A stretch of 6,653 nt of DNA from Peptostreptococcaceae bacterium (GTDB lineage: Bacteria; Bacillota; Clostridia; Peptostreptococcales; Anaerovoracaceae), in the NCBI GenBank assembly GCA_016650115.1, contig JAENWI010000079.1, positions 1-6,653 of the forward strand, written 5' to 3'. Shown here piece after piece: positions 1 through 6,417 of this stretch. The notes beneath the pieces are model-generated. The model was not told where the DNA came from and searched no databases. It saw only the letters and a program-made list of their open reading frames with translations. Positions within the stretch are counted from its first letter, which is position 1, and each line of letters starts with the position of its first letter. Position numbers and translations under genes: made by a program.

Positions 1-53
1 ATAGTATTTAAGAACTAAGGAGTTATAAAGAGTCTAGAAAAGGTGAGGAGACT

Positions 54-59
54 AGGAGG
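54..59 (+). promoter_or_regulatory. Ribosome binding site of hom
   Basis: AGGAGG lies five bases before the ATG at 65, a perfect Shine-Dalgarno core that fixes this start. The leader also carries two further purine-rich SD-like stretches, AAGGAG at 17-22 and AGGTGAGGAG at 41-50, with no convincing reading frame of their own. The 64 bases before the gene are too short to show its promoter or the upstream gene. Confidence 0.85.
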
Positions 60-64
60 ATATT

Positions 65-1096
65 ATGAAAAATTTAAAGGTAGCAATACTGGGGTTTGGT
101 AATGCGGGACAAGCTTTTGCTAAACTATTAATTGATAAAAAAGAAGAAATCATGCAGGGCATGAATTATGGAATAGAAGTGGTGGCAATTACAACTAGGA
201 GTAGAGGAAGTCTGGTTTCTGAAAATGGGGTTGATTTAGAGAAAGCTTGTAAAGATATTACAGAATCGGCCAAGTTTGATGAAAATGATAAATCTTATTC
301 AAACATCACTTCTATGGAGGTAGTTGAAAAGGTTAATTACGATGTGTTAATTGAGCTGACACCATTAGTTATCTTCTCAGGACAGCCGGCAATAGATCAT
401 ATAAAGAAGGCACTTAAGAGGGGAAAACATGTCATAACTGCAAATAAAGGGCCTATTGCATGGGCATTTGAAGAACTAAAGGAATTAGCAAAGAAGCAAA
501 ACTGTTTATTTTATTATGAAACAACAGTGATGGATGGCACGCCAATTTTTAATTTAGTAAATGATACATTGAGATTTTGCAAAGTTACAGAAATTAATGG
601 GATTCTAAACAGCACAACTAACTTCGTGTTGGAAGAGCTGGCAAAAGAGAGGCCTTTCGATGAAGTGATTTCAGAGGGTAAAAAAAGAGGCTTTATTGAA
701 GCGGATCCTGCCATGGATTTAGAAGGTTGGGATGCGGCGGCGAAAACTGCAGCATTACTCAATGTATTAATGTCAGCAGATATTACACCAAATGACATTG
801 ACAGAACTGGAATATCAGGGATTTCAGTTGAGGATATTAAAAAAGCTGATGAGAGGGGTAATGTGATAAAGCTTCTCTGTCATGGCAGCATGAAAGACGG
901 AAAAGTAGCTGGCATTGTAAAACCCACAGAGGTGGGGAAAAGTAATTTATTGGCCAGTATTACAGGGACGTCCTCAGTTGTTTCCATCACAACTGATTTG
1001 ATGGGAACCATTTCAATTGTAGAGCATGATCCGGAAATTGAACAGACTGCTTATGGGATTTTCAGCGATTTGTTGAGAATATTATCCAAATTATAA
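65..1096 (+). CDS. hom: Homoserine dehydrogenase, short form lacking ACT domain
   Basis: The product (343 aa, cytoplasmic) should reduce aspartate semialdehyde to homoserine with NAD(P)H, the branch point leading to threonine and methionine. The N-terminus has a Rossmann nucleotide-binding motif, GFGNAGQAFA (residues 10-19). The segment HVITANKGP (122-130) contains the conserved Asn-Lys pair, N127-K128. The catalytic domain follows with YETTVMDGTP (151-160), ILNSTTNF (180-187) and the family signature around GFIEADPAMDLEGWDAAAK (209-227). E212, D223 and K227 match the catalytic Glu, Asp and Lys spacing of the yeast enzyme. The protein ends right after the catalytic domain, while many bacterial enzymes (about 430 aa) add a C-terminal ACT domain for feedback control by threonine. 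No aspartokinase, thrB or thrC gene is visible, so the pathway context is unknown. A terminator ends the unit, separating it from the phosphate genes. The family call is firm; the exact substrate is inferred from motifs. Confidence 0.9.
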   Translation: MKNLKVAILGFGNAGQAFAKLLIDKKEEIMQGMNYGIEVVAITTRSRGSLVSENGVDLEKACKDITESAKFDENDKSYSNITSMEVVEKVNYDVLIELTPLVIFSGQPAIDHIKKALKRGKHVITANKGPIAWAFEELKELAKKQNCLFYYETTVMDGTPIFNLVNDTLRFCKVTEINGILNSTTNFVLEELAKERPFDEVISEGKKRGFIEADPAMDLEGWDAAAKTAALLNVLMSADITPNDIDRTGISGISVEDIKKADERGNVIKLLCHGSMKDGKVAGIVKPTEVGKSNLLASITGTSSVVSITTDLMGTISIVEHDPEIEQTAYGIFSDLLRILSKL

Positions 1097-1114
1097 TAGG
1101 AAGGCAAAGATAAG

Positions 1115-1161
1115 AAAAATGTCGGAAAATGTTTATAGAGAACATTTTGCCGGCATTTTTT
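1115..1161 (+). terminator. Rho-independent terminator after hom
   Basis: The arm 1115-1133 (AAAAATGTCGGAAAATGTT) pairs with 1141-1160 across a seven-base loop (1134-1140). The stem is about 19 bp with one U-G wobble and a single bulged C at 1150, and ends in a six-T run at 1156-1161. It begins 18 bases after the hom stop codon and insulates hom from the pst promoter region. Confidence 0.88.
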
Positions 1162-1210
1162 AGGTTTATAATTAACATAACTGAATAAACATGTCATTTT
1201 AGTGGTATCA

Positions 1211-1270
1211 TTAACATAGAGTTAACGAAGTTAACAAAGAATTAACAGTAACCTTAATGACAACTTAACA
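1211..1270 (+). promoter_or_regulatory. Pho-box array (PhoP-type direct repeats) before pstS
   Basis: Six TTAACA-like hexamers run in the same direction: TTAACA at 1211, TTAACG at 1222, TTAACA at 1231, TTAACA at 1242, TTAATG at 1254 and TTAACA at 1265. Successive starts are 11, 9, 11, 12 and 11 bp apart, about one helical turn. In Bacillus subtilis, PhoP binds direct repeats of TT(A/C/T)ACA separated by about 5 bp, which this matches closely. A seventh TTAACA stands alone at 1172-1177. The array ends just over and downstream of the proposed -35 element, where an activator could contact RNA polymerase. Binding by a PhoP homologue is inferred from the pattern and from the phosphate transport genes that follow. 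Confidence 0.8.
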
Positions 1271-1285
1271 AGTGGGAGTTATGAT
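1257..1285 (+). promoter_or_regulatory. Probable sigma-A promoter of the pst operon
   Basis: ATGACA (1257-1262) differs from the TTGACA -35 consensus at one position. It is followed, after exactly 17 bp, by TATGAT (1280-1285), which differs from the TATAAT -10 consensus at one position. Transcription would start near 1291-1293, giving a leader of about 45 bases. The -35 overlaps the last Pho-box repeats. TATAAG (1291-1296) is an alternative -10, but its best upstream partner, TTAACA at 1265, is 20 bp away. Confidence 0.6.
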
Positions 1286-1335
1286 ATATCTATAAGAAGA
1301 TATCAATAAAACCTTAAAGAAAGAAGGAAACTTAA

Positions 1336-2205
1336 ATGAAGAGAAACATAATGAATAGGATTAAAAAGACATTAGTAATTGGTTTGATAGTTTCATTATC
1401 CATGACAGGACTGGCAGCATGCGGCGGCGGAAACTCGGGAACAGAAGCCGGAGGAAGTGTAGTAACAGCAGGGTCAACATCAGTGCAACCTCTATCGGAG
1501 GAATTAGCAGCAGTTTTTATGGATGCTAATACAGACTACACGGTAGACGTGCAGGGCGGTGGTTCAGGACAGGGAATTAAATCTATACAAGAAGGAATTG
1601 CAGATATCGGGGCACTTTCCAGAAATCTTAAAAATGAGGAAAAAGGTTTAGTGTCAAAAGAGGTCACAATCGCTTTAGACGGTATCGCGGTAATAATAAA
1701 TAAAGATTCACAAGTAAAGGATTTGTCCCTTGAACAAATCAGACAAATCTATACTGGAGAAATCACAAATTGGAAAGAAGTTGGCGGAATTGACGCTCCT
1801 ATAACAGTAGTATCCAGGGAAGAAGGATCCGGAACAAGAGGGGCCTTTGTTGAAATAACGAAAGTGGCAGCGAAAGACAGTGCTGGAGTTGAAACTGATA
1901 TGACAGACGCAAATGCACTAATTCAGCCATCAACGGGTTCGGTAAAAACAACAGTAGCATCAACACCGAACACCATTGGATATGTATCCTTAGGCTCATT
2001 GGATGATAGCGTAAAAGCAGTAACTGTAGAAGGGGTAGTGCCATCAATCGAAAATATAATAGATGGAACATATAAAATATCAAGGCCATTCATCTATGTG
2101 GTAGGCGAAACAGTTTCAGAAGCAACACAAATGTATTTGGATTTTGTCTTAAGTGACGAAGGCCAGGCTGTAGTGGTAGACAATGGATTTATATCGGTGA
2201 AGTAA
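1336..2205 (+). CDS. pstS: Phosphate ABC transporter substrate-binding lipoprotein PstS
   Basis: This 289-aa protein is the extracellular phosphate receptor of the Pst high-affinity importer. It opens with a lipoprotein signal peptide: a basic start, a hydrophobic core (residues 13-25), and the lipobox LAAC with acceptor Cys29, followed by a Gly/Ser-rich linker. The mature part has the PBP-like phosphate-binding signatures AGSTSVQP (45-52), GGGSGQGIKSI (74-84), DIGALSR (90-96) and SREEGSGTRGAF (160-171). These supply the Ser, Thr, Arg and Asp residues that usually ligate phosphate. The length fits the compact PstS of Clostridia. The ATG at 1336 is chosen because AAGGA at 1324-1328 sits seven bases upstream; the in-frame ATG at 1351 has no good SD and would leave a shorter basic region. 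It is the first gene of the operon and lies directly behind the Pho-box array, so it should be induced when phosphate is scarce. A related anion-binding protein is possible but unlikely given the complete pst operon. Confidence 0.96.
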   Translation: MKRNIMNRIKKTLVIGLIVSLSMTGLAACGGGNSGTEAGGSVVTAGSTSVQPLSEELAAVFMDANTDYTVDVQGGGSGQGIKSIQEGIADIGALSRNLKNEEKGLVSKEVTIALDGIAVIINKDSQVKDLSLEQIRQIYTGEITNWKEVGGIDAPITVVSREEGSGTRGAFVEITKVAAKDSAGVETDMTDANALIQPSTGSVKTTVASTPNTIGYVSLGSLDDSVKAVTVEGVVPSIENIIDGTYKISRPFIYVVGETVSEATQMYLDFVLSDEGQAVVVDNGFISVK

Positions 2206-2225
2206 GGCGAAATAAGGTGAAGTAA
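2196..2225 (+). repeat. Three tandem 10-bp repeats across the pstS-pstC junction
   Basis: Three adjoining 10-base units read GGTGAAGTAA (2196-2205), GGCGAAATAA (2206-2215) and GGTGAAGTAA (2216-2225). The outer two are identical and the middle one differs at two positions. The first unit encodes the last residues and stop codon of pstS. The unit junctions create AAGGCGA and AAGGTGA (2214-2220); the latter is the likely pstC ribosome binding site, six bases before the ATG at 2227. No transcription-terminating or processing hairpin is visible in this gap. Confidence 0.85.
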
Positions 2226-2226
2226 T

Positions 2227-3114
2227 ATGAAAGCTTATGAAAAAGCAATTGAAAAGTTAATATTAATCAGTGCCATTGTTACAACAGTATCAGTGGCACT
2301 GATTACTGTTTTTATATTTAAGACAGGCATGCCGATTCTATTGCAATACGGGGTGCTAGACTTTATAACAGGAACAGACTGGAGCCCGACAAGTGAGATT
2401 TTCGGAATCATGCCGTTAATTATCGGAACCTTAGCTGTAACCTTAGGGGCTTTAATTATAGGAGTGCCAACGGGAATAGCCTGCGCTGTTTATTTATCAG
2501 AAATTGCCTCAAAAAAAACTGCCGGCCCCTTTAAAGCTGCAATTGAACTATTGGCGGGAATCCCGTCTGTAGTTTATGGATTTTTTGGACTAATTGTTTT
2601 GGTTCCTGCAATAAGAAACTATATATTACCAATATTCCAAAAATTTAATCCAGACTTAAATACCAGTGGATTCAGTATTCTGGCAGGTGCAGTAATTCTT
2701 GCCATCATGATATTGCCTACCATTGTAAGTTTATCAGAAAACGCAATTACTGCAGTTCCCCAGGAATTTAGAGAGGCATCTCTGGCTTTAGGAGCAAATA
2801 AAAGAGAAACAATTATGAAGGTCATCGTGCCGGCTGCAAAATCGGGAATATTTTCATCGGTGATTCTTGCAATGGGTAGAGCAATTGGCGAAACCATGGC
2901 CGTTCTTTTAATCACAGGTAATGTGGCTCAAATGCCGGGTAGCATTTTAGATCCTGTTGCAACCTTAACGGGTACAATCGCAATGGAAATGTCTTATGCC
3001 GGTCCAACCCATCAGCAGGCTTTATTTGCGATTGGTATTGTATTATTCATTATCATCATGCTATTGAATATTCTGGCACAGGCAGTAATGAAAAAAATGG
3101 GGGGTGTAAACTGA
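2227..3114 (+). CDS. pstC: Phosphate ABC transporter permease PstC
   Basis: This 295-aa integral membrane protein is one of the two channel subunits of the phosphate importer. Hydrophobic segments near residues 11-32, 61-90, 108-127, 150-168, 206-229 and 266-288 give the six-helix layout usual for the family. The cytoplasmic EAA loop, EASLALGANKRETIMK (183-198), continuing to about residue 205, is the docking site for the ATPase PstB. The segments ELLAGIPSVVYGFFGL (107-122) and MGRAIGETMAV (216-226) are typical of PstC/PstA permeases. Its position straight after pstS and before a second permease favours PstC over PstA, as does the aromatic/charged segment TGTDWSPTSEIFGI (48-61) after the first helix, a common PstC feature. 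It starts 21 bases after pstS with the SD AAGGTGA. Its stop codon overlaps the pstA start by one base, so the two permeases are probably translationally coupled in equal amounts. Confidence 0.95.
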   Translation: MKAYEKAIEKLILISAIVTTVSVALITVFIFKTGMPILLQYGVLDFITGTDWSPTSEIFGIMPLIIGTLAVTLGALIIGVPTGIACAVYLSEIASKKTAGPFKAAIELLAGIPSVVYGFFGLIVLVPAIRNYILPIFQKFNPDLNTSGFSILAGAVILAIMILPTIVSLSENAITAVPQEFREASLALGANKRETIMKVIVPAAKSGIFSSVILAMGRAIGETMAVLLITGNVAQMPGSILDPVATLTGTIAMEMSYAGPTHQQALFAIGIVLFIIIMLLNILAQAVMKKMGGVN

Positions 3115-3941
3115 TGAATAAGAAATCAAAAAATGCAATTTTTTATGCAATAATCGTTTCCCTTTCAGCCTTGGCCTTGATTAGTTTAATTCTGATAGTA
3201 GGATTTATATTAATCAAAGGGCTCCCAGGTATTACAACAGAGTTTTTAAGCCAGTCCCCAAGCAAAATGGGGAAGGAAGGCGGCATTCTCCCAATCATTA
3301 TTGGAACCCTATATGTGACCCTTGTAGCGCTTGTAATAGCAACCCCGATAGGAGTAGCTGCTGCTATATATTTTAATGAATATTCAAAAGACACTAGAAG
3401 CGTTAGAATGATAAGGTTCTTCACGGAAGTGCTGGCAGGAATACCTTCTATCATATTTGGGCTTTTCGGATTTGCTTTCTTTGTTGTTTTCATGGGACTT
3501 GGATGGTCGGTACTTTCGGGGGGATTAACCCTGACCATCATGATATTGCCAACGCTGATCAGAGCGACGGAAGAGTCTTTAAAGACGGTGCCCATGTCTT
3601 ATAGAGAAGGCAGCTTATCCCTTGGTGCAACGAAATGGCAAACGATTGTAAAAGTAATTCTTCCCTGTTGTAAATCAGGGGTGCTAACAGGGCTGATTCT
3701 TGGAATGGGAAGAGCTATCGGGGAAACAGCTGCAGTCATGCTGACTATAGGCGGTTCCATGAGAATGGCCGAGTCACTCCTTGATCCAACAAGAACCATG
3801 GCATTACATCTTTATATGCTGGCATCAGAAGGGATTTCAGAAGAAAAAACCTATGCAACAGCAGCTTTATTAATTATAATAGTATTAATCATAAACACAA
3901 TCGCCAACGAAATTTCAAGAAGAATGATAAAATTAAGTTAG
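3114..3941 (+). CDS. pstA: Phosphate ABC transporter permease PstA
   Basis: This 275-aa membrane protein is the second channel subunit and pairs with PstC. Hydrophobic stretches near residues 10-36, 58-87, 104-128, 134-150, 189-212 and 247-264 give six helices. The EAA-type loop EGSLSLGATKWQTIVK (165-180), continuing to about residue 186, contacts PstB. EVLAGIPSIIFGLFGF (105-120) and GMGRAIGETAAVMLTIGG (197-214) are family hallmarks. The C-terminal part, LLDPTRTMALHLYMLASEG (222-240), also resembles PstA. The start is the ATG within the TGATG overlap with pstC, preceded by a G-rich stretch (3099-3104) that is only a weak SD, which suggests dependence on pstC translation. The C-terminus is basic and ends just before a 72-base gap that leads to pstB. 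A conserved-looking CC pair at residues 185-186 lies in the coupling loop region and is the only mildly odd point. Confidence 0.95.
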   Translation: MNKKSKNAIFYAIIVSLSALALISLILIVGFILIKGLPGITTEFLSQSPSKMGKEGGILPIIIGTLYVTLVALVIATPIGVAAAIYFNEYSKDTRSVRMIRFFTEVLAGIPSIIFGLFGFAFFVVFMGLGWSVLSGGLTLTIMILPTLIRATEESLKTVPMSYREGSLSLGATKWQTIVKVILPCCKSGVLTGLILGMGRAIGETAAVMLTIGGSMRMAESLLDPTRTMALHLYMLASEGISEEKTYATAALLIIIVLIINTIANEISRRMIKLS

Positions 3942-3986
3942 GGCTTGCTGGCGCACGTTGATGAAATAAGTTAAAATAAATAGAAA

Positions 3987-4002
3987 CCTTTTTACAAAGG
4001 AG
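3987..4002 (+). promoter_or_regulatory. pstB ribosome binding site inside a small hairpin
   Basis: The SD AAAGGAG (3996-4002) lies 11 bases before the pstB ATG, a rather long spacing. CCTTT (3987-3991) can pair with AAAGG (3996-4000) around a four-base loop, which would cover most of the SD. The stem is only five pairs, so its effect may be slight. The rest of the 72-base pstA-pstB gap holds a short GC-richer stretch (3942-3960) but no promoter or terminator that I can support. Confidence 0.5.
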
Positions 4003-4013
4003 AAAAATACAAA

Positions 4014-4787
4014 ATGGAAATCAGAGAAAACGAAGAAAAGAAATTTGATATAAAGGGATTAGATTTGTATTATGGCAAATTCCAGGCCCTTGAAAAGATT
4101 GACATGGATATTTATGCAAATAAAATTACTGCATTAATAGGGCCGTCAGGCTGCGGCAAGTCTACTTTTCTTAGAACATTAAACAGAATGAATGACTTAA
4201 TCCCCGGAGTTACAATAGAGGGAGATATAAGGTTTGATGATGAAAACATTTATGAGAAGGATTACGATGTAATAAATTTAAGAAAAAAGGTAGGCATGGT
4301 ATTTCAAAAGGCGAACCCATTTCCAAAGACCATCTATGAAAATATTGTTTATGGGCCAAGAGTGCATGGTGAAAAAAACAAAGAAATTTTAGATCACATT
4401 GTAGAGAGGACCCTCAAAGAAGTTGCCCTATGGGAAGAAGTAAAGGACAGACTGAATAAATCAGCACTCGGACTTTCAGGCGGACAGCAGCAAAGACTTT
4501 GTATTGCAAGATGCCTTGCTGTTGAACCGGAAGTCATACTGATGGATGAACCCACTTCAGCACTAGACCCTGTCGCAACATCAAAAATAGAAGGGCTCCT
4601 AGGGGAACTGGCATTAAAATACACCATTGTTATTGTCACACATAATATGCAGCAGGCGGGCAGAGTGTCCGATAATACGGCATTTTTCTTGAGCGGCAAA
4701 GTTTTAGAAGTTGACAATACAGCACAAATGTTTTCAAACCCAAGAAACTCAAAGACGGAAGATTACATTACTGGAAGATTTGGATGA
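4014..4787 (+). CDS. pstB: Phosphate ABC transporter ATP-binding protein PstB
   Basis: This 257-aa cytoplasmic ATPase hydrolyses ATP to drive phosphate import through PstC/PstA and should act as a dimer. All nucleotide-binding motifs are intact and in order: Walker A GPSGCGKST (43-51), the Q-loop Gln98 in GMVFQKANPFP (94-104), ABC signature LSGGQQQR (154-161), Walker B VILMDE (174-179) with catalytic Glu179, D-loop SALD (182-185), and switch His210 in VTHNMQQA. The Q-loop context with NPFP, and the stretch FLRTLNRMNDLIPG (52-65), are diagnostic of PstB rather than of other ABC ATPases. The length matches the usual 250-260 aa. It lies 72 bases after pstA, the widest gap within the pst genes, and ends 19 bases before phoU. 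Confidence 0.97.
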   Translation: MEIRENEEKKFDIKGLDLYYGKFQALEKIDMDIYANKITALIGPSGCGKSTFLRTLNRMNDLIPGVTIEGDIRFDDENIYEKDYDVINLRKKVGMVFQKANPFPKTIYENIVYGPRVHGEKNKEILDHIVERTLKEVALWEEVKDRLNKSALGLSGGQQQRLCIARCLAVEPEVILMDEPTSALDPVATSKIEGLLGELALKYTIVIVTHNMQQAGRVSDNTAFFLSGKVLEVDNTAQMFSNPRNSKTEDYITGRFG

Positions 4788-4792
4788 TATTG

Positions 4793-4800
4793 AAAGGAGA
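4793..4800 (+). promoter_or_regulatory. Ribosome binding site that fixes the phoU start
   Basis: AAAGGAGA sits six bases before the ATG at 4807. The reading frame remains open upstream to an ATG at 4711 inside pstB, but that start has no SD and would add 32 residues that merely reread pstB codons in another frame. The site at 4793 decides for 4807. Confidence 0.85.
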
Positions 4801-4806
4801 ATTACC

Positions 4807-5481
4807 ATGACACCAAGACCACAGATGGAACAGGAACTGGGAATTATCAAAGATGAAATTTTAGAAATGACAAGCCTGGTGCATGAAACTATTTTAAATG
4901 CTGTTAAATCCTTAAAGGAAAAAAATATGGATTTGGCCAGAGAAGTAATAGCTGGCGACGAAGTAATTGATGATATGGACCAGTTGATAAATGATAAATG
5001 CTATAAGTTTCTAGCTACACAGCAACCACTTGCCGGAGATCTTCGATATTGCATTTCAATCATGAAAATGGTCAGAGATCTTGAGCGTATCGGGGATCAC
5101 TGTGAAGATATTGCAAAATACACTTTAAGATTTGAAAACCAGGAATATATAAAAGAGTTGATAGACATTCCAAGAATGGCAGATATGGCAGCAAAAATGG
5201 TGGAAAATGCTATTCAAGCCTTTGTCGAAAGAGACTTCCGGTTGGCAAGAAAAGTATGGAAAGCGGATGAAGATGTGGATGAAATTTTCAGAGACATCTA
5301 TAAGGAATTGACAGAAATGGCAGAAAATGATCCAAAATATGCAAAACAGTGCATCATGCTTTTGTTCATTGCAGCAAGCCTTGAACGAATTGCGGATTAT
5401 GCCACCAATATTTGTGAAGAAGTAGTATTTGCGCTAGAGGGAATCTATGAAATGGAAGAACCCTGCTCAATTCGGGGATAA
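4807..5481 (+). CDS. phoU: Phosphate signalling and transport regulator PhoU
   Basis: This 224-aa cytoplasmic protein should link the Pst transporter to the phosphate-sensing kinase and limit phosphate uptake. PhoU is all-helical, with two repeats of a three-helix bundle, each carrying an acidic metal-binding motif. Here the first is DLERIGDHCED (91-101) and the second SLERIADYATNICEE (191-205). The typical TQQPLAGDLR segment (71-80) precedes the first motif. The length is close to the usual 215-240 aa. The start at 4807 is chosen from its strong SD and because MTPRPQMEQELGIIKDEI resembles the usual PhoU N-terminus. Placement straight after pstB is the classical operon end. Six cysteines (65, 82, 99, 182, 203, 220) are spread along the chain; I attach no function to them. 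The direct partner, a PhoR-like kinase, is not in the window. Confidence 0.95.
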   Translation: MTPRPQMEQELGIIKDEILEMTSLVHETILNAVKSLKEKNMDLAREVIAGDEVIDDMDQLINDKCYKFLATQQPLAGDLRYCISIMKMVRDLERIGDHCEDIAKYTLRFENQEYIKELIDIPRMADMAAKMVENAIQAFVERDFRLARKVWKADEDVDEIFRDIYKELTEMAENDPKYAKQCIMLLFIAASLERIADYATNICEEVVFALEGIYEMEEPCSIRG

Positions 5482-5527
5482 ATAAACGAATTAAAGCAAA
5501 CAATTCATTCAGGAACATTATTAATTA

Positions 5528-5533
5528 GAGGAG
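5528..5533 (+). promoter_or_regulatory. Ribosome binding site of nfo
   Basis: GAGGAG lies seven bases before the ATG at 5541. The 59-base gap after phoU is A/T-rich and shows only a weak 5-bp inverted repeat (GAATT at 5488, AATTC at 5502) with no T-run, so no terminator separates nfo from the pst genes. Confidence 0.8.
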
Positions 5534-5540
5534 ATAAAGC

Positions 5541-6374
5541 ATGTTATATATAGGGTGTCATCTGGGATCTTCAAAAGGCTACGAAAATATGGGCAGAGAA
5601 GCTTTGAGCATAGGGGCAAATACTTTTCAGTTCTTTACAAGAAATCCAAGAGGGGGCGCGGCAAAAGCCATTGATGAAGAAGATATCAGTAAATTTTTAG
5701 AAATGGCGAAGGAAAATAATTTCGGCAAACTTGTTGCACATGCTCCTTATACACTAAATCCTTGTTCAGCAGATCAAAAGGTCAGAGACTTTGCCCATAT
5801 GATCCTTGTGGATGATATGATGAGAATGGAATATTTACCTGGAAATTATTATAATTTCCATCCCGGAAGTCATGTTGGCCAGGGAATGGAAGCAGGAATA
5901 GAGATGATTGCAGAAATGCTCAATAGAATATTAAAACCTGAGCAGACCACGATGATTCTGCTGGAAACCATGTCAGGAAAAGGCAGCGAAGTCGGAAGTA
6001 AATTTGAAGAGTTGAAAGCTATTATAGACCGTGTTGAGCTTTCAGAGAAACTAGGTGTATGTATGGATACGTGCCATATAAATGATGCAGAATATAATGT
6101 GGTGGATAATTTTGATGGAGTTCTTGAGGAATTTGACAAGATTGTTGGATTGAATTTGTTAAAAGCCATGCATATCAATGACAGCCTGAACCCTTTCGGC
6201 GCACATAAGGACAGGCATGCAAAAATAGGAGAAGGTCATATTGGTACGGAAGCCATTGCCAGAGTCATAAATCACCCAAGTTTAAAGAATTTACCTTTCA
6301 TATTAGAAACACCAAATGAACTGGATGGATATGCAAAAGAAATAAAAATTTTGAAAGAATTTTATATAGAATAA
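5541..6374 (+). CDS. nfo: Endonuclease IV (AP endonuclease, family 2)
   Basis: This 277-aa cytoplasmic enzyme should cut DNA 5' to abasic sites and clean damaged 3' ends in base excision repair. It is a TIM-barrel protein with a trinuclear zinc centre. All nine ligands known from the Escherichia coli enzyme can be matched in order: His67 (VAHAPY), His107 (FHPGSH), Glu142 (LLETMSG), Asp176 and His179 (MDTCH), His211 (AMHINDS), Asp224 and His226 (HKDRH), and Glu256 (ILETP). The N-terminal IGCHLG (4-9) and the DNA-contact region FFTRNPRG (31-38) also fit. The length agrees with the family (about 275-285 aa), so the enzyme looks complete and active. It follows phoU by 59 bases with its own SD and no intervening terminator, so cotranscription with the pst operon is plausible, although no functional link between the two is established. 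Confidence 0.96.
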   Translation: MLYIGCHLGSSKGYENMGREALSIGANTFQFFTRNPRGGAAKAIDEEDISKFLEMAKENNFGKLVAHAPYTLNPCSADQKVRDFAHMILVDDMMRMEYLPGNYYNFHPGSHVGQGMEAGIEMIAEMLNRILKPEQTTMILLETMSGKGSEVGSKFEELKAIIDRVELSEKLGVCMDTCHINDAEYNVVDNFDGVLEEFDKIVGLNLLKAMHINDSLNPFGAHKDRHAKIGEGHIGTEAIARVINHPSLKNLPFILETPNELDGYAKEIKILKEFYIE

Positions 6375-6406
6375 ATGATAAACTTAAAAAAAGTGACTCA
6401 CAGAAT

Positions 6407-6413
6407 AAAGGAG
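6407..6413 (+). promoter_or_regulatory. Ribosome binding site of the ferredoxin-like gene
   Basis: AAAGGAG lies four bases before the ATG at 6418. It supports a real gene at the right edge. The 43-base gap from nfo holds no terminator or evident promoter. Confidence 0.75.
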
Positions 6414-6417
6414 AAAT

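Noticed and set aside
1..64. End of an upstream gene or a promoter for hom
   Set aside because: Stops occur early in all forward frames, TATAAA at 24-29 has no -35 partner within the window, and too little sequence is present to decide.
1282..1305. Inverted repeat TGATAT...ATATCA over the -10 region and early leader
   Set aside because: The stem is six A/T-rich pairs with a 12-base loop, well within chance for this composition. It could be an operator but nothing else supports it.
3143..3595. A 150-residue open frame on the minus strand inside pstA
   Set aside because: It lies wholly within a clearly functional membrane protein gene, has no SD-supported context and no recognisable domain; it is a shadow frame.
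3958..3986. Possible internal promoter before pstB (TTGATG and TAAAAT)
   Set aside because: The two elements are only 8 bp apart, and no -10-like hexamer lies 16-18 bp after TTGATG.
4711..4806. A 32-residue N-terminal extension of PhoU overlapping pstB
   Set aside because: The ATG at 4711 has no SD, the extra residues are a shifted reading of pstB codons, and a strong SD precedes the ATG at 4807, which gives a family-typical N-terminus.
5461..5506. Possible terminator after phoU
   Set aside because: CCC/GGG at the gene end and GAATT/AATTC after it are short, and neither is followed by a T-run.
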